DNA from: Flavobacterium sp. HJJ | GTDB taxonomy: Bacteria; Bacteroidota; Bacteroidia; Flavobacteriales; Flavobacteriaceae | Length of the DNA: 64,000 nucleotides | Reading direction: 5' to 3' | Assembly: GCF_015351475.1 (NCBI RefSeq) | Contig: NZ_JADKPR010000017.1 | Span: 1 to 64,000 of the forward strand | Shown here: piece after piece, positions 26,089 to 35,520 of the stretch | Position numbering within the stretch: the stretch's first letter is position 1 | Layout: each line of letters starts with the position of its first letter | Made by a program: the position numbers and the translations under genes | Notes under the pieces: generated by a model | The model's input: the letters and a program-made list of their open reading frames with translations, nothing else | Told to the model about the DNA's origin: nothing | The model's database searches: none

Positions 26089-27108
26089 CTATTTGCTCAA
26101 TCGATGCAAAGTATAAGTCATTGCGGTCAGTAAAAAGAAAGCGTTGACTTGGTGAGTTAAGCCCAACCAAAGCGGAACGTAGCAAAGCAGGGTGTAAACG
26201 CCCAAAATGAATTGAAGGAATACAATGAAAACCAAAGCGTTTAGACTGTTTTTTTGTTGGGAGTCGAGATTGGATTTTTTGCATTTGAAATATAAGAACA
26301 GAATGAATCCCACTACTACGTATGCCAATGTTCTGTGAACGAACTGCACACCACTTTTTCCTTCAACAAGATTCAAGAAGAGTGTTTTTTGCTCGATGAA
26401 CACACTTTCGTGAATGAATTGCCCGTCACTCATCATGGGCCAGTGGTTGTGTACTAGACCGGCATTGAGTCCTGCAACAAAACCTCCGTAGATGATTTGC
26501 AAGAGCAAGAGAATCAATGTGATTCGGGCTATTTTTTTCAAAGGAATATTTGGTGCTTTTTTGTCAGGATAAATTAAATCTAAAGCTACCCAAAGTGTAT
26601 AAGCAAACGTGATAAAGGCAAAAGTAAGGTGTAACGAAAGGCGGAAATGACTCACGTCCGGGTTGTCCACCAAACCGCTTCGAACCATAAACCAGCCGAA
26701 AAATCCCTGCAAAGCACCCATTCCAAGGAGTATAAAGCATTTGTTTAAAGTTGCTTTGTCAATCTTTTTCTTCCACAGAAAATAAAAGAAAGGAACGATA
26801 AATACAAGGCCAATTATTCTTCCGATGAAACGGTGGAACCATTCCCAAAAATAGATGAATTTATAGTCGGATAGGGTAAAATCGTTGTGGATGTTGATTT
26901 TTTGGTACTCAGGAAATTGTTTGTATTGCTCGAAAGCTTCCTGCCATTTGGCTTCTGTAAGAGGAGGGAGCGTATCGGTTACCAGATGCCAATCGGTCAT
27001 GGATAAACCGGAATTTGTCAATCGGGTGATACCGCCCACGACAACCATTACAAATACTAAAAAGCAACCTGATAGGAGCCAAATAATTACGGATTTGTTA
27101 TTTTTCAT
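26089..27108 (-). CDS. ctaA: Heme A synthase, COX15/CtaA family
   Basis: About 339 residues from the ATG at 27108; an in-frame start 45 nt upstream (27153) would add 15 polar residues. Eight hydrophobic segments. Family marks: VVGGITRLTNSGLSMTDW early, IYFWEWFHRFIGR (His for heme), VHNHWPMM, VHRTLAYVVVG and GLTHQVNAFFLLTAM. The enzyme oxidises heme O to heme A in the membrane for aa3-type oxidases, so the cell should have an aa3 oxidase besides the cbb3 oxidase of this window. No heme O synthase gene adjoins it here. Confidence 0.9.
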   Translation of the reverse strand: MKNNKSVIIWLLSGCFLVFVMVVVGGITRLTNSGLSMTDWHLVTDTLPPLTEAKWQEAFEQYKQFPEYQKINIHNDFTLSDYKFIYFWEWFHRFIGRIIGLVFIVPFFYFLWKKKIDKATLNKCFILLGMGALQGFFGWFMVRSGLVDNPDVSHFRLSLHLTFAFITFAYTLWVALDLIYPDKKAPNIPLKKIARITLILLLLQIIYGGFVAGLNAGLVHNHWPMMSDGQFIHESVFIEQKTLFLNLVEGKSGVQFVHRTLAYVVVGFILFLYFKCKKSNLDSQQKNSLNALVFIVFLQFILGVYTLLCYVPLWLGLTHQVNAFFLLTAMTYTLHRLSK

Positions 27109-27110
27109 TT

Positions 27111-27379
27111 TTATGTTATTGGGAAATTTTGAGGATTTTGTCGGGTGTCCCAAATATCTAGGACTTTTATGTTTGATTCTGTGATTTCGAATATTAAATA
27201 ATAATCTTTGACCAAGATTACTCTTATGTTATCTTTTTTTGTGATGATGGATGCTTCGGGATGATTTTCGACTCTGCGCAATGTTTAGGTAAAAAGCTGA
27301 TTCAATTTTTGGCTATAAAGAATTGATTTATTTCGATTGTTCCAATAATGAAAAATACTTTTCTTGGCGAGTACAGCAT
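27111..27379 (-). pseudogene. Decayed RelE/ParE-type toxin
   Basis: Directly after the antitoxin-like gene an ATG opens MLYSPRK, but homology continues in another frame: KKSIFHYWNNRNKSILYSQ, KLNQLFT, an in-frame TAA, then TLRRVENHPEA and RVILVKDYYLIFEI, ending KVLDIWDTRQNPQNF. That order matches plasmid-stabilisation ParE-family toxins. At least one frameshift and one nonsense codon are present. The 3' end touches the start of heme A synthase. Confidence 0.75.
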
Positions 27380-27682
27380 TTATTGTCCAAATAATTTTTC
27401 TTCCTCTTCGAACCATTTCTGCATTTCTTTTTGGTCTTCTTCTTCTGTTAAATATTCTCCATTTTCAACTTGTTTTAAAGCAATGTCAATTCTTTTTTGT
27501 TGCCATTCGTTAAAAACATAGATTTTTTCAGGAACTATTTTTTCGTATACTGAAGTTGGCTCATTGATAGATAAAATTGATTGGTGAGAGTCAATGATTT
27601 CTTTTATTTTAAGCAAAAGCATACTGTCATTGGTTGCAGTAATTTGAGCTATTAATTCCGATTTTAATTTATCAGTATCCAT
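27380..27682 (-). CDS. Antitoxin-like protein of a broken toxin-antitoxin pair
   Basis: A 100-residue, strongly acidic and helical protein (MDTDKLKSELIAQITATNDSMLLLKIKEIIDSH, ending TEEEDQKEMQKWFEEEEKLFG). Flavobacterial antitoxins paired with ParE toxins often look like this: a helical N-terminus and an acidic tail that includes an EYLTEEE-type stretch. The partner toxin downstream is decayed. No DNA-binding motif is obvious. It seems to be intact and may persist as an orphan. Confidence 0.65.
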   Translation of the reverse strand: MDTDKLKSELIAQITATNDSMLLLKIKEIIDSHQSILSINEPTSVYEKIVPEKIYVFNEWQQKRIDIALKQVENGEYLTEEEDQKEMQKWFEEEEKLFGQ

Positions 27683-27737
27683 AAATCTAAATTTTTATAA
27701 AATTAAGGATTTTTTAAACTGTGACAGAAAACATTCC

Positions 27738-29153
27738 TTAAACTTTTTTTAATCCTAGCTTTTCCCCTTTTTTCAATACAAAAGCATAAGCAGAATCATA
27801 ATCATTGGGGATTTCTCCTTCCAAAATAGCTTCTTTTACAGCATCTTTAAGCTGTCCGATTTCGCGTGATGGTTTTAGGTCGAAAATCTCCATAATTTCC
27901 TCACCGGAAATTGGCGGTTGAAAATTACGCACATGGTCACGTTCTTCGACTTCCACGATTTTTTGACGAACGATTTCAAAATTTTTATGATATTTTTTGA
28001 ATTTATTCGGGTTTTTGGTTGTGATGTCCGCTTCGCAAAGTGTCATTAAATTTTCTACGTCTTCGCCGGCATCAAAAACCAAACGGCGTACGGCTGAATC
28101 GGTCACTATGTCCTGTGCTAAAACGATTGGACGGGAACTCATGATAACCATTTTTTGCACAAATTTCATTTTGTGGTTCAACGGCATATGCAGGCGTTCA
28201 AATATCTTTTTAGCCATTTTTCCACCTAGGAATTCATGTCCGTGAAAAGTCCAGCCTTGTTTTTTGTTGAAGCGTTTAGTTGGTGCTTTTCCAATATCAT
28301 GAAGAAGGGCCGACCAGCGTAACCAAACATCATCAGTGTTTGGGCAAATATTGTCAACTACTTCAAGTGTATGGTAAAAATTATTTTTGTGTGTATGTCC
28401 TTCGATTTCCTCAACTTGATTTAAAGCGGTCAGTTCCGGAAGGATAATGTCCAAAAGCCCTGTTTTGTACAACAATAAAAATCCAACAGAAGGTTTGTCG
28501 GTCGAAAGGATTTTGTTTAATTCCTCAACGATTCGTTCTCCCGAGATTATTTTGATGCGCTCGGCATTTTTGGTAATCGAATCCAATGAATTTTGGTCAA
28601 TTTCAAATCCCAATTGAGTCGCAAATCGAATCCCTCTAAGCATTCGCAAAGGATCATCTGAAAAGGTGATATCGGGGTCAAGAGGTGTTTTTATGATTTT
28701 GTTTTCCAAATCGGCAATACCTCCGAAAGGATCAGAAAGATCTCCGAAAGTGTTTGGGTTTAAAGATAAAGCCAACGCATTTATTGTGAAATCGCGTCTG
28801 TTTTGGTCGTCTTCCAGCGTTCCGTTTTCTACAATTGGATTTCGACTGTCCTGATTATAGGATTCTTTTCGAGCTCCGACAAATTCGATCTCGGTATCCT
28901 CAAAGCGCAACATTGCGGTTCCATACGTCTTGAAAACCTGAACTTTTGGTTTTTTAGGAAGCAAATCAGAAACTTTTAAAGCCAATTCGATTCCGCTCCC
29001 AACAGCTACAACATCAATGTCTTTTTTGAAATCCCTTTTTAAAAGTAAGTCACGGACAAAACCGCCAATGACATAGCTTTCGACATTAAGTTCTTGGGAA
29101 GCCTGCGCAATGACTTCGAAAATTTTATTATTTAAGGCTTTTGTGTAGTTCAT
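27738..29153 (-). CDS. cca: CCA tRNA nucleotidyltransferase / poly(A) polymerase family
   Basis: 471 residues. The nucleotidyltransferase core holds GGFVRDLLL near the N-terminus and the catalytic KDIDVVAVG. The RNA- and NTP-binding segments follow ([30 protein letters not shown]). An HD domain is inserted after the head: [15 protein letters not shown] and [14 protein letters not shown]. The family adds or repairs the 3' CCA of tRNA; the HD part can carry phosphatase or phosphodiesterase activity. It ends just before the antitoxin and starts 7 nt from the inverted repeat of the GxxExxY cassette. Confidence 0.92.
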   Translation of the reverse strand: MNYTKALNNKIFEVIAQASQELNVESYVIGGFVRDLLLKRDFKKDIDVVAVGSGIELALKVSDLLPKKPKVQVFKTYGTAMLRFEDTEIEFVGARKESYNQDSRNPIVENGTLEDDQNRRDFTINALALSLNPNTFGDLSDPFGGIADLENKIIKTPLDPDITFSDDPLRMLRGIRFATQLGFEIDQNSLDSITKNAERIKIISGERIVEELNKILSTDKPSVGFLLLYKTGLLDIILPELTALNQVEEIEGHTHKNNFYHTLEVVDNICPNTDDVWLRWSALLHDIGKAPTKRFNKKQGWTFHGHEFLGGKMAKKIFERLHMPLNHKMKFVQKMVIMSSRPIVLAQDIVTDSAVRRLVFDAGEDVENLMTLCEADITTKNPNKFKKYHKNFEIVRQKIVEVEERDHVRNFQPPISGEEIMEIFDLKPSREIGQLKDAVKEAILEGEIPNDYDSAYAFVLKKGEKLGLKKV

Positions 29154-29160
29154 TTTTTTA

Positions 29161-29179
29161 ACCGCAAATTCGCAAATTA
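29161..29179. repeat. Left 19-bp inverted repeat of the GxxExxY cassette
   Basis: ACCGCAAATTCGCAAATTA is the exact reverse complement of the right copy at 29575-29593. It overlaps the stop codon of the GxxExxY gene by its last three bases. It lies between cca and the nuclease-like gene. Confidence 0.9.
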
Positions 29180-29563
29180 ACTTTTTGATTTTACTATTCG
29201 TTTGTATTCTAACGATATCAAGTTAAAATTGGCCAGAATTGCCAATTGATTTCCTGATACTTTTAAATAGTTTAAACATTGATTGTAATGACTATTGTTG
29301 AAGCAGTCAACTGTTTTTATTTCAAGAATTATTTTATCGTAGATTACAAAATCAGCATAAAATTTATGTTTCAATGTTGTGTTTTTGTAACTTACGGAAA
29401 ACTCTTTTTCTCTTTCAAATGGAATATTGAGTTGGGTGAATTCATATTCTAATGCATCTTTATATACAATTTCGGAAAATCCTTTTCCAAGATTTTTATG
29501 TACTTCATAAGGAACTCCAACAATAGAATAGCTTTCATCTTTGTGTAAGTAGTCGTCATTCAT
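29177..29563 (-). CDS. GxxExxY protein (PD-(D/E)xK nuclease-like)
   Basis: 128 residues. The name-giving motif is present as GFSEIVY at 28-34. Asp 71 in [17 protein letters not shown] and Glu 81-Ile-Lys 83 give the PD-(D/E)xK arrangement of a nuclease fold. No biological role is established for the family; members occur singly or within other elements. The gene sits within perfect 19-bp inverted repeats (29161-29179 and 29575-29593), so it looks like a small cassette lying between cca and the TsaC gene. Confidence 0.88.
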   Translation of the reverse strand: MNDDYLHKDESYSIVGVPYEVHKNLGKGFSEIVYKDALEYEFTQLNIPFEREKEFSVSYKNTTLKHKFYADFVIYDKIILEIKTVDCFNNSHYNQCLNYLKVSGNQLAILANFNLISLEYKRIVKSKS

Positions 29564-29574
29564 AAATTTTAAAA

Positions 29575-29593
29575 TAATTTGCGAATTTGCGGT
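29575..29593. repeat. Right 19-bp inverted repeat of the GxxExxY cassette
   Basis: TAATTTGCGAATTTGCGGT, the exact reverse complement of the left copy at 29161-29179. It lies 12 nt upstream of the GxxExxY start and 4 nt from the stop of the TsaC gene. The bases beyond the repeat no longer pair, so the unit has sharp ends. Confidence 0.9.
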
Positions 29594-29597
29594 AATT

Positions 29598-30164
29598 TTA
29601 CTTGCGGATCACTTTTACCTGTGAATCATTAGTTAATTTAATGATTGTAGATGCTTTTTCGTTGATTTTATCGTGGTGCAAATTTACAACATAGTCCACG
29701 CCTTTTATAATTTCGGGACTGATTTCTTTGAAACTTTTTGGAGTTGGCTGACCAGAAATATTAGCCGAAGTAGAAACCAATGGTTTCTTCATACGCTCCA
29801 TAAGTTTGAAACAAAACGGTTCTTTTACAATGCGCATTCCCAATGTATTATCAGGAGCAATAATATTTGGAGCGACGTTTCGTGGTTGATCAAGAATTAA
29901 TGTTGTTGGTTTTTCGGATAAATCGATGATTTGCCAAGCAACTTCTGGAACTTCCTTGAAAACATTGTAGACCATTTTTTCGCCATTCATTAGGCAAATC
30001 ATGCTTTGTGTTTCGGCTCTTTGTTTGAGTTTGTATATTTTAGCAATCGCTTCAGGGTTAGTTGCATCACAACCAATTCCCCAAACAGTGTCAGTAGGGT
30101 AGAGTATGATTCCGCCTTCTTTTATGACTTCAAATGCGTTGTGTACTTCTTGATTAACGTCCAT
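29598..30164 (-). CDS. L-threonylcarbamoyladenylate synthase (TsaC/Sua5/YwlC)
   Basis: 188 residues. The YrdC/TsaC domain is plain: GGIILYPTDTVWGIGCDATNPEAIAKIYKLKQR at 16-48, later GMRIVKEPFCFKLM and PLVSTSANISGQPTPKSFKEI. The enzyme makes threonylcarbamoyl-AMP from threonine, bicarbonate and ATP for the t6A modification of tRNAs that read ANN codons. It has the short TsaC length without the C-terminal Sua5 domain. Its neighbour cca also acts on tRNA, which suggests an old functional pairing now separated by the nuclease cassette. Confidence 0.93.
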   Translation of the reverse strand: MDVNQEVHNAFEVIKEGGIILYPTDTVWGIGCDATNPEAIAKIYKLKQRAETQSMICLMNGEKMVYNVFKEVPEVAWQIIDLSEKPTTLILDQPRNVAPNIIAPDNTLGMRIVKEPFCFKLMERMKKPLVSTSANISGQPTPKSFKEISPEIIKGVDYVVNLHHDKINEKASTIIKLTNDSQVKVIRK

Positions 30165-30555
30165 TTTTATTTTATAAGTTGCAAAGATATTTATTTGAAG
30201 TTATTAAAATGAAGGTTTTTTTGTAAAAATAGAGGCGTTTGGATTTAAGTGAAGAAAATTATTCAATGTGATTTTCTCAGCATAAGAGCATGTTGAACAA
30301 GAGTATTTTTATAACATGCTTTTTTTGTCTCATTTTTTTGATATTCTAAGTTTTGTTTTATTTGATAGAATTTTATTTTATCAGTATTTTTAATTCATGG
30401 AAAAAAATAATTAGCAGAGTTAGAATTGATAAAAATGTGGTACTTTTGTGGCTTTTTTGTTTTTTAAATGAATTGATAATTTAAAAGAGATTATACGAAA
30501 AAAAAAACTAAGATAGAGACCATAAAAAAGTTGAATACACTTACTATTAAAAATT
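30165..30555. other. Gene-free stretch before the polysaccharide locus
   Basis: 391 nt. On the plus strand a hairpin (30287-30294 AGCATGTT with 30313-30320 AACATGCT) is followed by a T-run, which would suit a terminator or leader attenuator. A TACTTTTG box at 30441-30448 fits the -7 consensus and could start a leader of about 100 nt for the Wzi-like gene; no matching -33 box was found. Nothing else was recognised. Confidence 0.4.
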
Positions 30556-32187
30556 ATGAAATTATTCCCCCACCTTTTATTTTTCCTAATTTTCTTTAAT
30601 AACATCAATGCCCAAAATATATCTGTAGGGTCTATTGATAATAACATGATGGAAGAAAGAGCCAGAAATAATCAGCTTTTAGACAAAGGTAACCCTTTAA
30701 TATCTTTTGCACTCCGACCTTTAGCTGTTGAGTCAATAGATACTTCTGAAGTAAAATACAATTTAATTGACACAGAAAAAATAAAATTTAGTTTACTGCC
30801 AATTACGCTAAAGCAACAATATAATACATTTGCTCCATACGGTTGGAATGATGGTATAATGATACCAGCTAAGGGGTATCAATCTTTTATGAGTGCAGGA
30901 TTATATGCAAAATATGGAATGTTCAGTGTTCAGCTGCGTCCAGAATATGTATTTGCAGCGAATCCTAATTTTGAAATTTTTCCGACAGAAGAGGATGAAG
31001 TAATTACAAGTGCTGTAAGAATTGCACATTTGTATTATCTTAACACTACTGATTTACCTGTTCCTTTTGGAGATAAGTCATATAGCCGCTTTGGTTGGGG
31101 GCAAAGCAGCATTCGTTTTAATTTTAATAGTTTGTCTGCAGGGATATCAACTGAAAATTTATGGTGGGGACCTGGTCAAAGAAATTCACTCATTATGAGT
31201 AATAATGCTCCAGGGTTTCTTCACGCTACTTTCAATACTAGAAAACCTGTAAAAACATTTTTAGGAAGTTTTGAATTTCAATTAATTTCTGGAAAACTTG
31301 AAAATTCAGGAATAAAAAGTCCTAAATCACAATTCATTATAGATGGAGTTGATTATGAGGTGGTTAAAAGAGACGAGTGGCGCTACATAAACGCTGTGAG
31401 TATAAGTTATCAGCCAAAATGGGTTCCAGGTTTGTTTTTAGGGCTAAACAGATCGGTTCAGATATATAATGGAGATTTAGGAGGTAGTTTTCTTGATTAC
31501 TTTCCTGTAATTTTACCTATACAAAAGAAGAGTGTAGGAGGAAATGAGGGGGAAGATAAAAAAAATAGAGATCAAATAGCATCTGTATTTTTAAGGTGGG
31601 TAATGAAAGAATCTAAATTTGAATTATACGGAGAGTATGGAAAGAATGATTACCCTCTGGATTATTACGATATGTTTCAAAATCCTGAACATTCAAGAGC
31701 CTATATAATGGGATTTAGTAAGATATTTATGATAAATGAAAATAAAAGCAAGTATTTAAAATGTAATGTTGAAATTACTACTATGGAGCAAACTGCAGAT
31801 CGTATAATAAGGCCAGCAGGAGCTTGGTATGAACACAGTATTATTCTTCAGGGTTTTACAAATAGAGGAGAAGTTTTAGGGGCAGGAATTGGACCTGGTA
31901 GTAATCTGCAAACTTTAGATTTCAGTTTTTGGGAAAAGAGTAACTCTTTGGGTATTCAGTTTGAACGTTATGCACACAATCTTGACTTTTACTATGATGC
32001 TTTTACACCTTATCAATTTAGTTACAAATGGGTCGATCTAGCAATTAATGCCTATGCTTATCGTAGATATGGAAATTTAGGTATTCAAGCTAAAATCAAT
32101 ACTTCAAAACTTTATAATTATCAATATATACATGCAAATGATAAGTATAATATGCAATTTCAAATTAATTTACAATACTATTTCTAA
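30556..32187 (+). CDS. Wzi-like capsule assembly outer-membrane protein
   Basis: 543 residues with a signal peptide (MKLFPHLLFFLIFFNNINA) and a beta-barrel pattern up to a final YKVDLAIN-like aromatic end (NLQYYF). Segments shared with the Wzi / capsule-assembly family are FAPYGWNDGIMIPAKGYQSFMSAG, SAGISTENLWWGPGQRNSLIM and WYEHSIILQGFTNRGEVLGAGIGP. In enteric bacteria Wzi anchors capsule to the surface; the same role is inferred here. It opens the plus-strand part of a glycosyltransferase cluster. Confidence 0.85.
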   Translation: MKLFPHLLFFLIFFNNINAQNISVGSIDNNMMEERARNNQLLDKGNPLISFALRPLAVESIDTSEVKYNLIDTEKIKFSLLPITLKQQYNTFAPYGWNDGIMIPAKGYQSFMSAGLYAKYGMFSVQLRPEYVFAANPNFEIFPTEEDEVITSAVRIAHLYYLNTTDLPVPFGDKSYSRFGWGQSSIRFNFNSLSAGISTENLWWGPGQRNSLIMSNNAPGFLHATFNTRKPVKTFLGSFEFQLISGKLENSGIKSPKSQFIIDGVDYEVVKRDEWRYINAVSISYQPKWVPGLFLGLNRSVQIYNGDLGGSFLDYFPVILPIQKKSVGGNEGEDKKNRDQIASVFLRWVMKESKFELYGEYGKNDYPLDYYDMFQNPEHSRAYIMGFSKIFMINENKSKYLKCNVEITTMEQTADRIIRPAGAWYEHSIILQGFTNRGEVLGAGIGPGSNLQTLDFSFWEKSNSLGIQFERYAHNLDFYYDAFTPYQFSYKWVDLAINAYAYRRYGNLGIQAKINTSKLYNYQYIHANDKYNMQFQINLQYYF

Positions 32188-32278
32188 AATATTGTTTTTT
32201 AGAAGTGTAATCTAATAATGAGAATGGTTAAATTAGATAATTTCCCGTTGAAAGCAGCAACTGGCTAAAATATATTTT

Positions 32279-33409
32279 ATGAAAATACTCTTAGATCCTC
32301 AAATTTTTAATAGTCAAAAGTACGGTGGGATTTCAAGGTATTATACAGAAATTTTTTCCATTCTTTCTAAAAAACCAAATGTATACATTTCTGTTCCGCT
32401 TTATGCTACAAAGAATGTGTATTTTAACGGAAGCAGTTTGGTAACAGAAAGTCAAGAAAGGAATTTAAGAATTAGTAAAATACTTTCTTTTTTTGGAATT
32501 AGTGAGAGGAAAAGAATTAAAAAACTTTCTTTTGAAAGAGTAATCAAATCTGTTGATCAAGAAAAATTCGATTTATTTATACCCACATATTATAATCCTT
32601 ATTTTTTAGAATGTATTGATTCAAAACCTTTTGTTTTGACGGTTTACGATATGATTTCTGAATTGTTTCCTGCGTATTTTCTAGAAGATACAGAAAATAC
32701 AATTGAAAATAAATATTTATTGATGGAAAGAGCAGCTAAAATTATTGCTGTTTCTGAAAATACAAAAAGAGATATTATTAAACTTTATCCCAAAATAGAT
32801 TCAAATAAAATTGTTGTTATTTATCATGGCTGTTCGATTAAAATAGATGTAAATATCAAAGTTGATTTGCCGTCAAAGTATATTTTATTTGTTGGGGAGA
32901 GGAAGAATTATAAAGGATTTCATTTTATGGTTAATTCAATAAAAGAGATGTTACTTGCTAATTCTGAACTTTTTTTAGTTTGTGCAGGCGGTGGTAGTTT
33001 TTCCAAAGTGGAGAATGATTTCATTGTTAATTTAGGATTAAAGAAAAAAATAATACAAAGAAATTTCAAAGAAAAAGAATTAAATGCCTATTACAAAAAT
33101 GCGGTTTGTTTTGTATTTCCTTCGATGTATGAGGGTTTTGGTATTCCAGTTTTAGAATCAATGGTTTGTGGCTGCCCGATTGTTTTAACGAACAGCAGCT
33201 CGTTTCCTGAAGTTGCAGGTAATGCAGGAATCTATTTTGAATCTAACAATTCCGAGGATTTAAAGAGTAAAATAGAAAAAGTAATGAATGACAATATTTT
33301 TCGTTCTGAATATATTCAAAAAGGATTCATTCAAGCCCAAAAATTTACATGGAATGATGCCGCAGAAAAATGTTATAAATTATATTGTGAAGTTGTAAAT
33401 GAAATTTAG
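32279..33409 (+). CDS. Glycosyltransferase, GT4 type
   Basis: 376 residues of GT-B fold. The N-terminal domain begins MKILLDPQIFNSQKYGGISRYYTEIF, with the glycine-rich loop for the acceptor side. The C-terminal donor domain has ILFVGERKNYKGF and the EX7E-like stretch FPSMYEGFGIPVLESMVCGCPIVLTN. Retaining transfer of a sugar from an NDP-sugar is expected; donor and acceptor are unknown. It follows the Wzi-like gene by 91 nt. Confidence 0.9.
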   Translation: MKILLDPQIFNSQKYGGISRYYTEIFSILSKKPNVYISVPLYATKNVYFNGSSLVTESQERNLRISKILSFFGISERKRIKKLSFERVIKSVDQEKFDLFIPTYYNPYFLECIDSKPFVLTVYDMISELFPAYFLEDTENTIENKYLLMERAAKIIAVSENTKRDIIKLYPKIDSNKIVVIYHGCSIKIDVNIKVDLPSKYILFVGERKNYKGFHFMVNSIKEMLLANSELFLVCAGGGSFSKVENDFIVNLGLKKKIIQRNFKEKELNAYYKNAVCFVFPSMYEGFGIPVLESMVCGCPIVLTNSSSFPEVAGNAGIYFESNNSEDLKSKIEKVMNDNIFRSEYIQKGFIQAQKFTWNDAAEKCYKLYCEVVNEI

Positions 33410-33766
33410 TTTTTTATTTTATAAGATCCAATATTTGTTATTACATAAGAAAAGCAGTTGAAAATGGTATAACCAAATGAGAGCGAAAGCATCTATTGAC
33501 AGTAATTATAGAGCAAGATGATGCTCGTTTTATTGAATTGTTATTTTACAAAGGAGTGTGGTTCACAGGTAATTTTTTTGTTTAATGAGTAACAGATTGA
33601 TCAATATTTGTAGATTGCACTATGGAATTTAACCGATTCGACTAACTTAATTAGAATCATTCAAGAAATCAGCCTAATAAAAATTGATATTGAATGGAAA
33701 TGTTCTATTAAACTTGCTCTGAAGGAATCACTAATTTGAATAAAAAAATATCAGTAGCAGCTATTT
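33410..33766. other. Gene-free stretch within the polysaccharide locus
   Basis: 357 nt with no usable frame. One short coding-like piece (plus strand, about 33490-33575, reading KHLLTVIIEQDDARFIELLF, with stops on both sides) suggests a decayed gene, but I do not recognise its family. No hairpin or promoter pair stands out. Confidence 0.4.
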
Positions 33767-34585
33767 ATGAGTAAACTAGCGATTATTACCATTAATTATA
33801 ATGACAAAGAAGGTTTAAAAAAAACCATTGAGAGTGTTATAAATCAAACTTGGCAGGATTTTGAGTTCATCGTTATTGATGGAGGAAGTACTGATGGAGG
33901 TGTTCAAGTAATTGAACAATATAAAGATAAAATTGATTATTGGGTTAGTGAAGTTGACAAAGGTGTTTATAACGCAATGAATAAAGGGATTAAAGCTGCT
34001 CATTCTGAATTTGTTATCTTCATGAATAGCGGAGATACTTTTTATAATGAAAAAGTGCTGGAAAAAATTGAAAATCAGCTTACGGATAAATATGATATTT
34101 ATTATGGCGATTATTATCGAGTAAAGCCCAATTCTATAAAAAAGAAAACATATCCTGAAAAACTTTCTTTTTCCTTTTTCTATTCAGGTACTTTAAGCCA
34201 TCAATCCTCTTTTATTAGAAGAAAACTTTTTTATGATGTTTTTTTATACAATGAAGATTATAAGATTGCTTCAGATTGGGAGTTTTTTATTTATGCTATT
34301 TGTCATAAAAATGTACCTTATAAATATTTAGAAACAGCTATAAGTAATTTTGATTTTACAGGAATATCTTCAATAGCTAAATACAAGCATGTTGCAAATG
34401 ATGAAAGAAAGAAAACTTTAGAAAAATATTTTCCTCTTTTCGTTAATGACTATATATTGGTGTCTGAATTAAATTCTAAACGGGTACAGCAATTTTTGTA
34501 TATTCGGGACTTTGCTGGTGCTTGGATAGTACTAAAAGGAATATTAAATGTTATTATGGTTTTTTTGCCTAAATCTAAAAATTAA
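33767..34585 (+). CDS. Glycosyltransferase, GT2 family (WcaA-like)
   Basis: 272 residues, GT-A fold. It begins MSKLAIITINYNDKEGLKKTIESVINQTWQDFEFIVIDGGSTDGG, giving the nucleotide-binding strand and the VIDGGSTD motif. The acceptor-side FMNSGDTFYNE contains the DxD equivalent (SGD), and SDWEFFIYAI provides a candidate base. Typical of inverting enzymes in O-antigen or capsule synthesis. It is followed directly, 3 nt later, by another transferase-like gene. Confidence 0.92.
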   Translation: MSKLAIITINYNDKEGLKKTIESVINQTWQDFEFIVIDGGSTDGGVQVIEQYKDKIDYWVSEVDKGVYNAMNKGIKAAHSEFVIFMNSGDTFYNEKVLEKIENQLTDKYDIYYGDYYRVKPNSIKKKTYPEKLSFSFFYSGTLSHQSSFIRRKLFYDVFLYNEDYKIASDWEFFIYAICHKNVPYKYLETAISNFDFTGISSIAKYKHVANDERKKTLEKYFPLFVNDYILVSELNSKRVQQFLYIRDFAGAWIVLKGILNVIMVFLPKSKN

Positions 34586-34588
34586 TAA

Positions 34589-35452
34589 ATGAAAAAAATT
34601 CATGTAGGTTTTTTACTTTCCTATGATTATGATAAATTAAAGAATTCAATACCATTGGTTTATGAAGAATCTGATGCTATTTTTATTGCTGTTGACAAAG
34701 ATTTTCGTACATGGTCAGGCGAAATTTTTGATGTAGACGAAAAGTTTTTCGATTGGTTGAAGCTATATGATGTTCAAAATAAAGTTACTATTTACAGAGA
34801 TGATTTTTATGTTTCCGAACTTTCTGCCATTGAAAATGATAATAGGGAGAGGCATATGTTATCTCTTAAAATGGGAATAGGAAACTGGCTTATACAAGTA
34901 GATAGTGATGAATATTTTATTAATTTTAAAAAATTCGTAGCCGATTTAAGAAAATATGATAGTTTTTTAGATAATCCTGAAAAGAATCAAATTCAGATCG
35001 CAGCATTTTTAATTAATATGTTTAAGTATACTGATGATGGTTTGTTATATATAAATAAAGTTACAAGAGGACTTATGGCAACTAATTATCCAAGTTACAA
35101 AGTAGCTCGTAATACCCGTAAAAGAATTATTTATACATCTAATGTAATATGGCATGAAACTCTAGCCAGAACAGAAGAAGAAATAGAATTTAAATTAAAA
35201 AATTGGGGACATAACGATGAAGTTAATATTGTCTCTTTTATGAATAAATGGAAATTAGTTAATAAAACTAACTATAAAAAAATGCGAGGCTTTTTTTATA
35301 TAGAACCTGAAAAATGGAACAAGTTAGACTTTATAGAAGGTGATTCTATTGATGTGATTATCAAAAACTTTGATGGACAGAAATTAATTCCATCTTCTTT
35401 TTATATTTTAAAGAAAAATTTTGGGCAATGGTTTAAATATTTATTTAAGTAA
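34589..35452 (+). CDS. Putative glycosyltransferase (GT-A type)
   Basis: 287 residues. Start MKKIHVGFLLSYDYDKLKNSIPLVYEESD. The segment GIGNWLIQVDSDEYFINFKKF carries a DSD acidic cluster in the place expected for a DxD motif, and KVARNTRKRIIYTSNVIWHE looks like the acceptor loop of GT2-like enzymes. Overall similarity to recognised families is weaker than for its neighbours, so the call relies partly on context. It starts 3 nt after the GT2 gene and is in the same operon. Confidence 0.65.
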   Translation: MKKIHVGFLLSYDYDKLKNSIPLVYEESDAIFIAVDKDFRTWSGEIFDVDEKFFDWLKLYDVQNKVTIYRDDFYVSELSAIENDNRERHMLSLKMGIGNWLIQVDSDEYFINFKKFVADLRKYDSFLDNPEKNQIQIAAFLINMFKYTDDGLLYINKVTRGLMATNYPSYKVARNTRKRIIYTSNVIWHETLARTEEEIEFKLKNWGHNDEVNIVSFMNKWKLVNKTNYKKMRGFFYIEPEKWNKLDFIEGDSIDVIIKNFDGQKLIPSSFYILKKNFGQWFKYLFK

Positions 35453-35520
35453 CTGTGCTTACACAGAAAAGTTGTCAAAATATCCATTTTAATGTTGTTT
35501 TAGATTGGGTGAGTTCGAAC

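Noticed and set aside
33410-33766. Decayed glycan gene in the gap of the polysaccharide locus
   Set aside because: Only one short coding-like piece is visible and I could not tie it to a family, so it is recorded only as a gene-free stretch.
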